From the NCBI RefSeq assembly GCF_001640025.1, contig NC_031671.1, positions 372,001 through 436,000 on the forward strand: a stretch of 64,000 nucleotides of DNA. The letters are read 5' to 3'. This DNA comes from Sugiyamaella lignohabitans (taxonomy: Eukaryota > Ascomycota > Dipodascomycetes > Dipodascales > Trichomonascaceae). The notes beneath the pieces are model-generated. The model was not told the origin of the DNA, ran no database searches, and worked only from the letters and a program-made list of their open reading frames with translations. This document shows positions 17,005 through 27,758 of this stretch, in pieces; the stretch's first letter is position 1, and each line of letters starts with the position of its first letter. Position numbers and translations under genes: made by a program.

Positions 17005-18746
17005 TTATGCGTGGATAGCAGAGTGGAGACGTTCGAGAGAGCCGAGCCAGTGGGCCAGTGAGACTGGACGTTGAGAGTCGGTGTGGGATGTTGTGGTGGA
17101 GGTGTTTGACGTGGAGGAAAGGCCGGCCATGGCGACTGCGTCGGACGAGGCACGGACCAGGTTCTGTTGTTCTTGCTGTTGGGCACTGTCTCGGTCGGAT
17201 TCGTAGTAGCGAGAGGGTAGAGGTGCCACGTTGTTAGAAGAGGTGGATGTTGAGAAACGAGTGTCTTGTTTTGATGAAGAGACAGAAGCCGACTGGTTGG
17301 TGATGTTCAGGTCAATAAAGCCGTTAGTGAGATCGATTTTGGTGTTTGGAAGTCGGTCGTCGAGAATCAGACCAACTATGATCTCCACGAGTGTTGCTTG
17401 GTCGACTCCTAGTATGTTCTGGATATGGTCCAGAGAAACTCGTCGGTATGGTTTAACGAGATTGAGAACTCCTAGAGACCGAATCGACAGAACTATATCG
17501 TCGAGAAAGTTGGCAAAGAAAGAGTCGGACATGATTTCTGCCCTGTGAGTCTTCATGAGCTCGTTGAAACCTTCTACATCCGACTTTTGGAACACATCGA
17601 CCAGCTGGACAATAACAGACACTTGAGGATCGTCTTTATACGGTTTGGTTTCTTGGGATTCAAACGGATTAATCCCGCTCTCAGACAGCATACAGGCGAG
17701 AACGTAATATTTCAGGACCTGGGTTCGGTGCAGTGAACCGGCTTCGTCGTAGTTCTTAAAGCTCTCGAAGAAGTCTTCGCGAGCAATATCCCATTTCTTT
17801 TCTTGCATGTGCATTTTGCCTCCACACTCTCTAATAACTCCTAGAATTCGTGGATGGAGCACTGCCGTCGTCACGTTGAGAGTTTTACTATATAGCTCTT
17901 TGAGCCGTTTGATGTTACCCGTTAGCATACATACCTGAATCTCCAGGGCGTATATTTCGAGCAGATATGTCGACATAATTGTATCCGAGCCACTATTAGT
18001 TTGATGACACACTTCCATGAGTTCATTGACAAGATCTTGTGCTTTGTCAACTAGTTCTCGGGAAATGTACAAGTTGGCCAGTTTCAGACTGGTTCGGATC
18101 CATAGTCTATCATTCTCTTGCTTGGCTTTTAATTTGTCCAGAGTTGTCGTATATATTTTATCCATAAAGTCCAGGTCGTCGCATGTAATTCTCTCAATTA
18201 TATTGTTCAGCGACTTTTCAGCGTAGTTTTTGGTAATTACCGGGCTCGTCATTCGGTCCATAAACGAGCTGTATAATTTAAGAACCTTGTTCTTGTCACC
18301 AAATTTAAACGACAGTTTAATAGCCTGTTTCAGAGATTTAAAAGCCCATTCCGAGCTTGAATCTTCCTCAGAAGCAGCAATAAACTGCTCAACTGCTTCT
18401 CTTGGTTCATCTTCTTTCAACGCTGCACTATGTTAGTAGTGGTCCCCTTTCGTCCGCTTAAGTGCAAATATACTGACCCTTGGCATTATAATATTTATTT
18501 TCCTGTCCTCAGTTAGATATTTCAACTCATATCATTCATTGTCGTATTGGCTCATCTCAAGTACTACTCACCAAATCTAAACCCTCCTGGTTGTTCTCGT
18601 CCATAGCCTCGTCGTCATCATCTTCATAGTCGAAGTTATACTAGAAATTATGTTAGTATATCGAGTTCTGGAGCTCACAGCCCAGAAACAGCTAAACTTA
18701 CGTCGTCCTCATCAGCGGACATCATAAAGTCCTCATCGTCGGACAT
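17005..18746 (-). CDS. CSN2: COP9 signalosome subunit 2 (4 exons)
   Basis: Exons on the minus strand: 18746-18702, 18640-18572, 18502-18478 and 18422-17005, giving 518 residues. The joins are MSDDEDFMMSADEDD, YNFDYEDDDDEAMD..., ENKYYNAK and ALKEDEPREAVEQF, which reproduce the CSN2 N-terminal order (acidic stretch, then YYNxKALKEDxP). A TPR-like helical region follows, with RNYSEKS-like KNYAEKSLNNI, LEIYALEIQ, HPRILGVIRECGGKMHMQEK and the PCI/winged-helix part NILGVDQATLVEIIVGLILD. CSN2 is the cullin-contacting subunit of the complex that removes Nedd8/Rub1 from cullins. After about residue 420 a Ser/Thr/Gln-rich linker replaces the compact animal tail, but the last helix (AHWLGSLERLHSAI) is kept. 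The three introns are 50-69 bases, with GTAAGT, GTGAGT and GTCAGT donors and CTAAC near the acceptor. Confidence 0.93.
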
Positions 18747-18922
18747 TTTTCACTCCTACAAATTGCAATTGCTGGTATATCACTTATATCACTTTCTACA
18801 GTTCCAACATGAAACACATGCTGCATCGCGAAGCTGTTGCATAAAACGACCCGCAAGGCTGACCCGTACTGTGACCCGACTCCTGGATCACCTGCAAAAA
18901 TCCACCCAGGGGGAGGTGGGAA

Positions 18923-18984
18923 TACCTCTGGCGGCTGGGGCTCGGCCCGGACCCCACTGCTCCTCTCGCTGCGCTCGAGTCATT
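18923..18984 (+). repeat. GC-rich repeat, left arm, type 1 (variant)
   Basis: TACCTCTGGCGGCTGGGGC, GC hairpin changed to CTCGGCCCGG, inner hairpin CTCGCTGCGCTCGAG. It sits upstream of CSN2. Confidence 0.88.
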
Positions 18985-19153
18985 GCTTTAAGGCCCCCCA
19001 GAGACGTACCAGGAGTCGCCAGTGGGTCTGGTATCTTTCGCCGCACTTTTGTCCCTGCCGGTATTCAAAACCTTCAAATTTCAAGTTATGAACCCAGGGT
19101 TGTGCTAATTTACTCGTTCTTTTTCGTGAATAAAAGAAATTGGGGTTTCTGAC

Positions 19154-19207
19154 TGCCTCCGGTGGCCGGATCCGCCCCGGACGGGATTGTGCTAGCTTCG
19201 CGAACAG
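19154..19207 (+). repeat. Degenerate GC-rich repeat arm
   Basis: TGCCTCCGGTGGCCGGATCC, then GCCCCGGACGGGATTGTGCT and CTTCGCGAA. The order of the arm is still recognisable, with a compensatory-looking CCGG core in the hairpin. Confidence 0.65.
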
Positions 19208-19270
19208 CTCACAGCCCCCTGCAAACTGGTTTTTCTCCAGGAACTAAGCCCGGCGGCGGAAGCCACACCA

Positions 19271-19329
19271 GACTCGAGCGAAGCGAGAGGAGTAGCGGGG
19301 TCTGGGCGGAGCCCCAACTACCGGAGGCA
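19271..19329 (-). repeat. GC-rich repeat, right arm, type 1
   Basis: GACTCGAGCGAAGCGAGAGG, a shortened GC hairpin, ACTACCGGAGGCA. It lies about 165 bases past the LeuRS stop and in its sense. Confidence 0.92.
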
Positions 19330-19415
19330 GCAGGGGACCCTGCATGGCTCAGGTACAGATCGGCGGTGAAAAAGAAATTAACCTCGCAGGTTGATTTTAA
19401 GTTGATATGCTATTG

Positions 19416-19512
19416 GTCCATGTACAAGTTTAGTATTTACAGTTATGCATCAATGAGATAGACGACGGGTCTATGTACAAGTTTAGTATTTACAGTTATG
19501 CAGCAATGAGAG
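19416..19512. repeat. Direct repeat duplicating the 3' end of the LeuRS gene
   Basis: A ~43-base sequence containing TGTACAAGTTTAGTATTTAC and AGTTATGCANCAATGAGA occurs at 19416-19458 and at 19469-19512, with a 53-base period. The second copy includes the real LeuRS stop codon and its last codons; the first copy is an out-of-gene duplicate of that tail. Confidence 0.88.
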
Positions 19513-22201
19513 AGACAGCAGGCTTGCCGTCAGGGCGGATGACCCGTTTGATGGTCTTTCCAGCGAGGTGCTCGTCGCCGCCGTTGGATCTGATGAGAGC
19601 GATGAGTTCATCGTCTGAAATGCTAGTATCGGTAATTTCAAGTTCAAAAACCGATTTTCCATTGATGATTATTCGGTGCTTTCCAGACGCCTTTATAGTA
19701 ACTTCGATAGGTGAAGGCTGAGGCCATCGCTGATTGAATATGGTAGTCCATTCCTTGCCGTCGGCTTTAAGCAGCTTTTCCCAGCCTTCCTCGGCATTCG
19801 CAGGAGTGACAGGTGAGATAAGCTGTAACAGAGTCTTGGTACTCTTATAAAGAACGGCGGGTGAGGTGGTGGGTGATTCGAGTCCATTGAGTATGGTTCT
19901 TGTAAGTTTCATGTAGTCAGAGATAAGTGTGTTCATAGACAGGTCTTCGTGAAGAGCAGCGGTTATTTGCTCGATCTTCTTTTGAACTTCATTCCACAGT
20001 TTAACGTCTTCAGCGCTCAGTTTCGAGACATCCAGTTCACTAGTAGTATCCAGCCCCTTTTCAATTGTAGAGTCTACGGCGGATTGAACTCTTGCCAGCC
20101 ATCTCTCAATTCCAACGATACGTTGCTCCTCCCAGTTTAGAACGTCGCTCACTGGAGCCTGGAACAGAATGTGCGCACGAGTAGCATCAGCACCATGGCT
20201 GGTTATACACTTGACAGGATCTGCTCCGTTGAACTTGGATTTCGACATTTTCTCGCTACTGATTTCAGCAACCTTGCCGGTACTCTTAATAATAGGACCC
20301 ACTTGAGGATTCGACTCATCAACTTCCTCGGGTTTCAAGAACCTCCCAGTCTCGCCATCGATCAGGGTTCTACCATGTACCATTCCTTGAGTTACAAGTC
20401 GTTTGATAGGCTCTCCATTCAAATCACCACCGGACCATGCTCCGGTTTCGGCGAGAAACTTGGATATGAATCGAGAGTAGAGCAAATGCAGAATCGCGTG
20501 CTCCACACCACCAATATACAAGTCAACGGGCATCAGAGTTGACGCTTTTTCGTAGTCGAACAGCTGGTTTGGGTTCTTAGGATCTGTGTAACGGAAAAAA
20601 TACCACGAAGAGTCCATAAAAGTATCCATAGTATCGGTATCACGGTGAGCAGGTCCTCCACATTTAGGACATGTGGTCTTAGTAAATTCCTCACTAGTTG
20701 ATAATGGAGCACCTAATCCATCGGGAAGCAATACTGGCAGGTCTTCTTCTGGTACAGGAACAATTCCACAGTCTGTTTCACAATGAATCATAGGAATCGG
20801 AGCACCCCAGAAACGTTGACGACTAATGAGCCAATCACGCAATTTGAGTTGAGTTGTTTTGGATGCCAGTCCATTCAATTTGGATACATAGTCAATGATG
20901 GCCGAACCTCCTTCTTTAGATGTGAGACCAGCAAACTGGCCCGACTTTTCATTTAGAATACCATCTTTTCCAGCAAAAATCTCACCGGGAGCTACAGTAT
21001 CGCTTGCTGGGCGTACAACAACAGATGGTTCGACACCGGGGTTATTCTCTGCCCAGAAAGCGTTATCTCTAAGATCATGGCCCGGACAACCCATCACTGC
21101 ACCATGTCCATAATCGCCAATCACATAAGGAGCAACAAACACAGGAATATCGTAGGTATCAGGAGTTAGCGGATTAGATAAAAACAAGCCAGGAATTTTG
21201 AACCCGGCCTTAGAATCTTCAGGTAAATTTTTAGCCTCTTCCAGGAACTTGGCCAGTTGAGGATGTTGTTTTGAGTACCACTCGGAAACAGGGTGGTTGA
21301 GAGATAGTGCCACATAATCCACACCAAAAAGAGTATCTGGTCTGGTTGTGAAAGCAGATACACGATCTAAACCAAGCTTTGAGATAAGTCCATTCTCAGA
21401 AGAAGGATTGAACAGAAACTGGATCTCAGCACCTTCAGATTTGCCTATCCAGTTTCTCTGCATTGTCTTGACTTTTTTGGGCCATTTATCAAGAACTTTC
21501 AGATCGTCCAGCAGCTGGGGTGCCAACTTGGTAATAGCCAAGAACCACTGCTCCAGCTTTTTCTTTTCGACAATGGCACCAGATCTCCAGGATCTTCCTT
21601 CATTATCAACCTGTTCATTGGCTAACACAGTCTTCTCTATAGGATCCCAGTTTACAACTGCCTCCTTTCTATAAGCGTAGCCTGACTCATACAACATAAT
21701 AAACAGTTTCTGAGTGAACTTATAATATTCTGGAGAACATGTAATGACCTCTTTATCCCAATCAAGATCAGCCAGCATTATATCCATTTGTGCCCTCATT
21801 TTCTCAATGTTGGAGTAGGTCCAAACAGCAGGGTCCACATTACGCTCTATAGCAGCATTCTCTGCTGGCAGTCCAAAAGCATCCCAACCCATTGGATGAA
21901 TTACATCGTATCCACTCAGTCGTCTATATCTTGCTAGCACATCGCTAATAGTATATACACGGAGATGGCCGATATGAAGGATTCCTGATGGATATGGAAA
22001 CATGGACAAAACAAAATATTTTCCCTTGGACGTATCACTAGTAGCAGCATCTGCTCTAGGAGGATGTGATTTCCAGATCTTTTTCCATTTTTCATCCAAT
22101 TGTGTCGACAAAAGGCCAGCACTTTCAGAATAGAATCTAGCACCATAGTTCAAAGCACATCCAGGCACCAGGCGCGGGTACTGCTGAATTACTCTAAACA
22201 T
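19496..22201 (-). CDS. NAM2: Leucyl-tRNA synthetase, mitochondrial
   Basis: A 901-residue class I synthetase of the bacterial/mitochondrial LeuRS type that charges mitochondrial tRNA-Leu. The N-terminal ~25 residues look like a targeting peptide ([20 protein letters not shown]). The nucleotide-binding HIGH motif is in [17 protein letters not shown] (about residue 75), followed by [15 protein letters not shown]. The CP1 editing domain (about 220-430) contains [10 protein letters not shown] zinc-like [30 protein letters not shown] segment precedes the catalytic half, and KMSKS is intact in [14 protein letters not shown] near residue 651. The C-terminal anticodon-binding region ends [10 protein letters not shown]. 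The yeast orthologue Nam2 also assists group I intron splicing, which cannot be judged here. Single exon. The 3' end is GC-rich, and its last codons are duplicated downstream. Confidence 0.95.
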   Translation of the reverse strand: MFRVIQQYPRLVPGCALNYGARFYSESAGLLSTQLDEKWKKIWKSHPPRADAATSDTSKGKYFVLSMFPYPSGILHIGHLRVYTISDVLARYRRLSGYDVIHPMGWDAFGLPAENAAIERNVDPAVWTYSNIEKMRAQMDIMLADLDWDKEVITCSPEYYKFTQKLFIMLYESGYAYRKEAVVNWDPIEKTVLANEQVDNEGRSWRSGAIVEKKKLEQWFLAITKLAPQLLDDLKVLDKWPKKVKTMQRNWIGKSEGAEIQFLFNPSSENGLISKLGLDRVSAFTTRPDTLFGVDYVALSLNHPVSEWYSKQHPQLAKFLEEAKNLPEDSKAGFKIPGLFLSNPLTPDTYDIPVFVAPYVIGDYGHGAVMGCPGHDLRDNAFWAENNPGVEPSVVVRPASDTVAPGEIFAGKDGILNEKSGQFAGLTSKEGGSAIIDYVSKLNGLASKTTQLKLRDWLISRQRFWGAPIPMIHCETDCGIVPVPEEDLPVLLPDGLGAPLSTSEEFTKTTCPKCGGPAHRDTDTMDTFMDSSWYFFRYTDPKNPNQLFDYEKASTLMPVDLYIGGVEHAILHLLYSRFISKFLAETGAWSGGDLNGEPIKRLVTQGMVHGRTLIDGETGRFLKPEEVDESNPQVGPIIKSTGKVAEISSEKMSKSKFNGADPVKCITSHGADATRAHILFQAPVSDVLNWEEQRIVGIERWLARVQSAVDSTIEKGLDTTSELDVSKLSAEDVKLWNEVQKKIEQITAALHEDLSMNTLISDYMKLTRTILNGLESPTTSPAVLYKSTKTLLQLISPVTPANAEEGWEKLLKADGKEWTTIFNQRWPQPSPIEVTIKASGKHRIIINGKSVFELEITDTSISDDELIALIRSNGGDEHLAGKTIKRVIRPDGKPAVSLIAA

Positions 22202-23139
22202 TATTGCAATGCTTCTCTCCTGGAATCAAAAATGTGACAGAAAATTAAACAGTTCTTCAATGCAGTAAACTAAACAAAAATTGCAATAAAATATCAAAAA
22301 AGAATGACTGGGCCAAAACCAAAAAAAAAAATCCTAAAACTAATATAAATCCAAGCACTGATTAAGGAGAGATATGAAGATCAATGTTGACATATAAGTA
22401 CCGTCGAAGAGGAATATATCCCCATATGTTGATCTCTGAATATCCAGCAAATCAATTTTCAAGCTATAAGCTATTAACTATAAGCTAATAACCGTCCAGC
22501 TGTAAAGCCAAGTGGCTTGTTTGTCGACTGTTCAATTGGATAACTACGTCTGGTTCAGTAGACTCATATGAGCCTCTACAGCGAGATCTGTATCGCATAT
22601 AAACTTTTCAAAGGCCCAGTCTCGACCAGCTCCTAAAACTTCCGCTGCAGATGCGCGCCAGCGGCACGATATCTAATCTCCACGTCAAAGATAAAGTACG
22701 ACATACGTATGACAGGTGCTTCAGTATAATGAGCTCTGCACCATACTTATATATACATAGAATCAGGCAGTGAGGCACTATCATCAATTGGTTGGCACAT
22801 TAACTAGCGAGCACGAAACATTAACGATTCCTGCCAATTGTAATTCAGTATATAAAGCAGTCCAAAGAATCAATTTGAAATTCGATATCTGACGACTGGC
22901 ACGACCGTTCAATAACGGCACGACGAGCGGTGATTGCATACAATAATTACAACTGCAGAGTGGACCAGGAACCACAATTCGCAGTCCACATTCCACATTC
23001 CACGACCAAAACACCAAAACAGAGCTTCTGGATTCACTTCCACTGGAGACATTTGGCAGACATTGGATCTACTCCTTCACGACATTCATTGACCCGAGAT
23101 CCCTGAGCCAACGGCACCCAAAACACTTCGTCAACAAAC
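22202..23139. other. Divergent promoter region LeuRS/NHX1
   Basis: No gene is supported in these 938 bases. The first part is A-rich (runs at about 22318-22331), and there are TATA-like runs near 22745-22755. I see no strong operator or RNA gene. Confidence 0.45.
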
Positions 23140-25399
23140 ATGTCGGTCAGCAAAACCCTACTTCGAACGGCGTACTCGCTAGCTGGTAAGTAACGACAAC
23201 AGAGGTGTAGTTCTAGGGTGGGGTATACCTTCGACGGCTGGGGCTGCGTCCCAGTACCCTCTGCTCCTTTCGCTTCGCTCGAGTCGGGCAGTGGCGGTCC
23301 CGTCGTCTTCGTCGACCATCGGAATTATAGCAGAACCGGTCCCTTACGCTTCGACTCGAGCGCAGCGAGAGGAGCAGCGGGGTCTGGGGCGGAGCCCCAG
23401 CCGCCGGAGGCAATCCCGGACCTAGTGAACGAGTTCTAACAGAGTAGTTCGTGACAGTACAGATGCGGATCCAGATATACCGGATGAGGACGTGACGGAT
23501 CCCGCGACAGAGGAGATTTTTGCCAGTTGGGCGATTTTTATTGTGCTGGCGCTGTTAATTGGTTCGTTATGGACTAGTTATTATTTACAGCAGAAGAAGA
23601 TTCAGGCTATTCATGAGACGGTGCTGTCGATTTTTGCCGGCATGTTTGTGGGTTTGATTATCCGCATTTCGCCAGGACATTTCATTCAGGAACACGTTTC
23701 TTTCAGTTATTCGTACTTTTTCAATTTGCTTCTGCCTCCCATTATCCTCAATTCCGGCTACGAACTACACCAGGCCAACTTTTTTCGCAACATCGGCTCG
23801 ATTTTGACGTTTGCGTTCGCAGGCACTTTTCTGGCCGCTGTTGTGCTCGGCGTGCTTTTGTATATATGGACTGCTATTGGTTTAGAGGGAATTAACATTT
23901 CATTTGTAGATGCCATTAGTGTTGGAGCTACTTTGTCAGCTACTGATCCAGTAACCATTTTGTCTATTTTCAACGCTTACAAGGTGGATCCCAAACTATA
24001 TACAATCATTTTTGGTGAGAGTCTGCTGAATGACGCTGTTTGTATTGTCATGTTTGAGACTGCTCAGAAGTTTTCTGGTGAGAGTGTCAAAATCTCGAGT
24101 TTCTTCAAGGGTGTGGGAATGTTTTTAATGACGTTTACTCTGTCACTGTTAATAGGAAGTATTGTAGGAGTCATGACTGCACTGGTGTTAAAACACTCAC
24201 ATGTTCGTCGGTTCCCACAAATCGAATCGTGTCTTGTTTTGTTATTTGCTTATGCCTCATACTTTTTCTCAAATGGATGCCACATGTCTGGTATTGTATC
24301 GTTACTTTTCTGTGGTATTACTCTGAAACATTATGCTTATTACAACATGTCACGAAGGACACAGATTGCCATTAAATACATTTTCCAGTTGCTGGCCCAG
24401 TTATCAGAGAATTTCATTTTCGTATACCTCGGGCTATCATTGTTTACCCAAGAAGAGCTCATTTTCAAGCCGGTGCTTATTATTGTAACTGCTCTTGGCA
24501 TCTGTGTTTCACGATGGGCTGCCGTGTTCCCATTGTCCAAACTGATCAATTTTGCCAGTCGTGCAAGAGCCACCCGAATTCTTCGTGGCAGTAGTCTTGG
24601 TTCGGCCAGTGGTGCATCTGCTTCGCTTACTGATGAGATTCCTCAACCGTACCAGATGATGCTTTTCTGGGCTGGATTACGAGGTGCTGTAGGAGTTGCG
24701 TTAGCTGCTGGATTAGAAGGTGAACATGGTCCATCGTTACGTGCTACTGTGCTAGTTATTGTCGTGTTGACGGTGATTGTGTTTGGTGGAACGACTGCTC
24801 GGATGCTGGAGATTCTCGGAATTCGAACTGGGGTGATTGAAGATGTTGAGAGTGATGACGAGTTTGATATTGAAGCTGTGCTTGATTCTCGACACCAGCG
24901 TGAAGAGGGATTTGGATACAACTCCCGAAGCGGCAATCTCAGTGCCACCCATTTGATTGGCGGTGGTGTTGGTAGCACAAGCTCACCTGGCGATTTAGGC
25001 AATATCAGTGGTGGATTCTATCAACCTGGATCACGATCTGGATCTGTGACTCGACTAAGGCGCTCCGGTTCGTACCATGACGACCAGCTTGATGCCGCTA
25101 ATATTCACGGAAATAACAACGAGTTCGACTCGGACGTCGATTCAGATGTATCAGACCTACCTCCTATGGCGGGTTCGCGGTCTGCTGCTGGCTCATCATC
25201 CGTGGCCCTCGATAACCTTGGTCCCTTAAACAGCAGCAACGGCGGTTCTGGTGCCAGTGGTGACCTCGCTGCCAACTCATCAGGTACATCGTTTTTGCGC
25301 GCTGAAGATCGTGCTCGGTGGTTCCGCGAGTTTGACGAACAGGTACTGAAACCAGTGCTCCTTGACTCTTCGCCAGGAGCAAACTCCCCTAACAGATGA
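23140..25399 (+). CDS. NHX1: Endosomal Na+(K+)/H+ exchanger Nhx1 (2 exons)
   Basis: Exon 1 23140-23185 (MSVSKTLLRTAYSLA) and exon 2 23463-25399 join to give 660 residues with N-terminus ...DADPDIPDEDVTDPATEE. This is a CPA1 cation/proton antiporter of the late endosome that controls lumenal pH and vesicle trafficking. Residues about 35-440 hold 11-12 membrane spans with family signatures SPGHFIQE, LLPPIILNSGYEL, VGATLSATDPVTILSIFNAY, FGESLLNDAV (acidic transport residues) and WAGLRGAVGVALA. The hydrophobic first residues resemble the cleaved leader of yeast Nhx1. The C-terminal 190 residues are cytosolic and Ser/Gly/Asp-rich, with a conserved last segment WFREFDEQVLKPVLLD. The only in-frame acceptor lies 20 bases past a CTAACAG, so exon 1 is less certain than exon 2. 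The intron carries an inverted repeat pair. Confidence 0.92.
23226..23286 (+). repeat. Diverged GC-rich repeat, left arm, type 1, inside NHX1 intron
   Basis: TACCTTCGACGGCTGGGGCT then a decayed GC hairpin and the intact inner hairpin CGCTTCGCTCGAGTCG. The motif GTGGGGTATAC overlaps its start, at 23218-23228. Confidence 0.85.
23351..23412 (-). repeat. GC-rich repeat, right arm, type 1, inside NHX1 intron
   Basis: TCGACTCGAGCGCAGCGAGA, perfect GC hairpin and CCGCCGGAGGCA. With 23226-23286 it can bring the splice sites of the 277-base intron together. Confidence 0.94.
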
Positions 25400-25968
25400 T
25401 TATTTTCACCTCTTATTTATTGCATAACCTTTGTGTTCCAGTGCACAACTGTCTATAGAATAATACAGCATTGACATTTACAACAAATAATCTATGTGCG
25501 TGCCGCTGTTGCCTCGGACTCTGTCCCAGACAACTGTGTTTCACTCTATATCCTTGGCCGCCGTTCTCTTTACGTCTTATTATTTGTTCAGAATAGAGTT
25601 CTCTGGTCCCATGACTCGGCCGAATGCCATAGCTGGGAGTTGCTCGTCGGCACTTTCTTTTCTACAGATGAAATTGTCCACGACCAGTAGACTTATATAT
25701 AAATTCGTTTGCAAGCTCTACAAAAACAAGCACTTTGCATGTGAACTTGCATTGAGCTACAAACATGTCGTTGATTTAAAACAAGAGTCATGAGTTTAAG
25801 AAAAGCTCAACTCATAAAATTGTAAAGGTATTGGCTAAATACGTGATCCTAAACCATTTTCTCCATTGTTACTACTACCTCGTCCAAGTTTATGTTAAAG
25901 TTTTATGGCAGCATCTCTGGTTTCATTATTCCGACATTTTAATGTTACCCGGCATTGAATTTAAAACT

Positions 25969-26080
25969 GGGTAACCTTCACACCGGGTAACACATAGGCC
26001 CCCCAGTTTACATATTAAAAATTAGCAATTGCAGGCAACAGAATGACTTTTATATATAATAAGCTGTCCAAGATGAATAT
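25969..26080 (+). repeat. Diverged dispersed repeat with paired CGGGTAAC motifs, copy A
   Basis: GGGTAAC (25969-25975) and CCGGGTAACA (25983-25992), then CCCCCAGTTTACATATT, AGCAATTGCAGG and AAGCTGTCCAAGATGAATAT. The same order (paired GTAAC, CCTCCCAGTTTTCATGTTAT, GGCAATTTCATAG, AAACTGTCCAGGCTAAATAT) occurs at 60036-60150. CGGGTAA is the core of Reb1-type binding sites. Confidence 0.6.
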
Positions 26081-26745
26081 CTAGACCAATATATGCTTTA
26101 GCTGATATGTACTAACTACGATTTCGGTTGGGTCGAATGGGTTTGACCAATGGTCAATTCCACACTAATATCTCCTGTGGAATTCTTAGGGCCCCGTTTC
26201 ACACATAAATTTTATTATGTTTTCTTCTAGTTTCTTCAGTTTTCTACTATTTGTTTCCTTTTCTTAGAAGAACAGACCATTTTTTGAAGTAACTAGGGAA
26301 GTCATTAAATGGTAAACCTAAAAATATGGCCCTTACCCGGATGACCAAGACTTCAATATATGGGTCCTAGTCTTTGACCATGAGAATCGAGCGAGAACAA
26401 AATAATTTCCTTCTTATTATGGCGCTTAGTCTACAAGCCTGTCTGCAGGAGTCAAATGGAGCCAAATCGATGTGAATGACCAGCAATACTGGCTGAACAC
26501 CATATTGATGGGACATAGTGACTGAGAGCATCACTGAAGATGAGGCAGTTAGTCGGCTGCTGATGCGACAACAACTGGGGGACATGATTTTTGCCCCAGC
26601 CCTATACCACAAGACCTACAAATTTCACTTGGTTCTAATATAAATCCAGATAATTATACGAAGAGAAGAGATTCCAGTAATGTAGATTCCTCAGACGTCC
26701 AGAAATACATCTCGTTAACCGTTTGTCTGATAGACACACCCAGCA

Positions 26746-26788
26746 GCTGCCCCTAGATCTCGCGGCTCCTCTCGCTACGCTCGAGTCC
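26746..26788 (+). repeat. Degenerate fragment of the GC-rich repeat
   Basis: GCTGCCCCTAGATCTCGCGG then CTCCTCTCGCTACGCTCGAG: the inner part of a type 1 arm without the outer TGCCTCCGG end. Confidence 0.7.
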
Positions 26789-27758
26789 TTACGCCTAAGG
26801 TCTTACAAGTGAATCTGATTCTAGTTATAAAAATTTTATATAGGGCAATTAGTTAGTTTCTAGCTATTTAAAGAACGTATTCCTCAATTAAACGGGGTTT
26901 CTGTGGAACGCTTGGCAGCCAACAAAAAAGTGTTTTCTTTCTTTGACTCCACTTTTTTGATCTTATTTTATCATTCAGTTTCGTCACTTTTTTTTATTCA
27001 TTTTCTGGCGGTTTTTTGTAACTTTTTATCAGCTTCTCGGTTTTCACCCATACAATCACCTCTGCATTATAATGGAATATAAAAGACAATATACAAATAT
27101 CCTATTCCAAGAATTAAGCTAGTAGTAAAACCTGAGTTCTGACTTACTTCTATATATGGCACTCTCCCCGGGCCATTTATTAAAATATGGAACTGATGTT
27201 ACTATTGGTGTCAGGGAATACCTGGAGAATAGTGGGTACTATTGACTTTGATCACTAACTAAAATTGAATTATATATTGTATGGAGTCAGTTGGATTAAA
27301 TTCCGAGCTTTCAGAACTGATGGCCTATTGGAAGACAAAAAGTTCCTCGAAGAATGCATATTTGTGGGCTACTGGTATCGTTGGAAACTGGCGCGGCTGC
27401 AAAGAGCGCGCTTCGACGCGTGTTTCAGTAAATGCATGGAGAAATTGCAGGATACAGCCGTGGAAGATAACAAACTCTCGGGCCAAGACCGTGAGTTGAT
27501 ATATAGTTGACAACAAATTCCAGTGAAAAGTCATTATTTCATTGTAACAAAGCAAAGCAGATTAAAGCAGCTTTGAAGAGTGGTTTTGTACTTTGTACTT
27601 TTCAACAGGGATACAGTTCAGGTTAGCAAGTTCAAGTCGACACTATCGGGAGATCGACTCTACAGATCAAATCTTTGACTTCGGAAGTTGAGTTATTTGT
27701 TGAACCTCCTAATTATTTATGTATTTATATGGCAGGTATCGGATACTGATTGGCCAAT

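Larger units (their letters stand above)
18747..19495. other. Spacer between CSN2 and LeuRS with three repeat arms
   Basis: No gene. Repeat arms occur at 18923, 19154 and 19271; a duplicated piece of the LeuRS 3' end is at 19416-19458. Confidence 0.65.
25400..27758. other. 2.3 kb gene-poor region between NHX1 and SMC6
   Basis: No convincing gene; short open frames show no recognisable protein. It contains CGGGTAA-type motifs (25945-25990, 26333-26340), a diverged repeat shared with the 60 kb region (about 25969-26080) and a degenerate fragment of the GC-rich repeat (26746-26788). The rest is AT-rich. Confidence 0.5.

Noticed and set aside
27265..27510. 81-residue open frame before SMC6
   Set aside because: No recognised protein and a second frame of similar length overlaps it; insufficient to call a gene.
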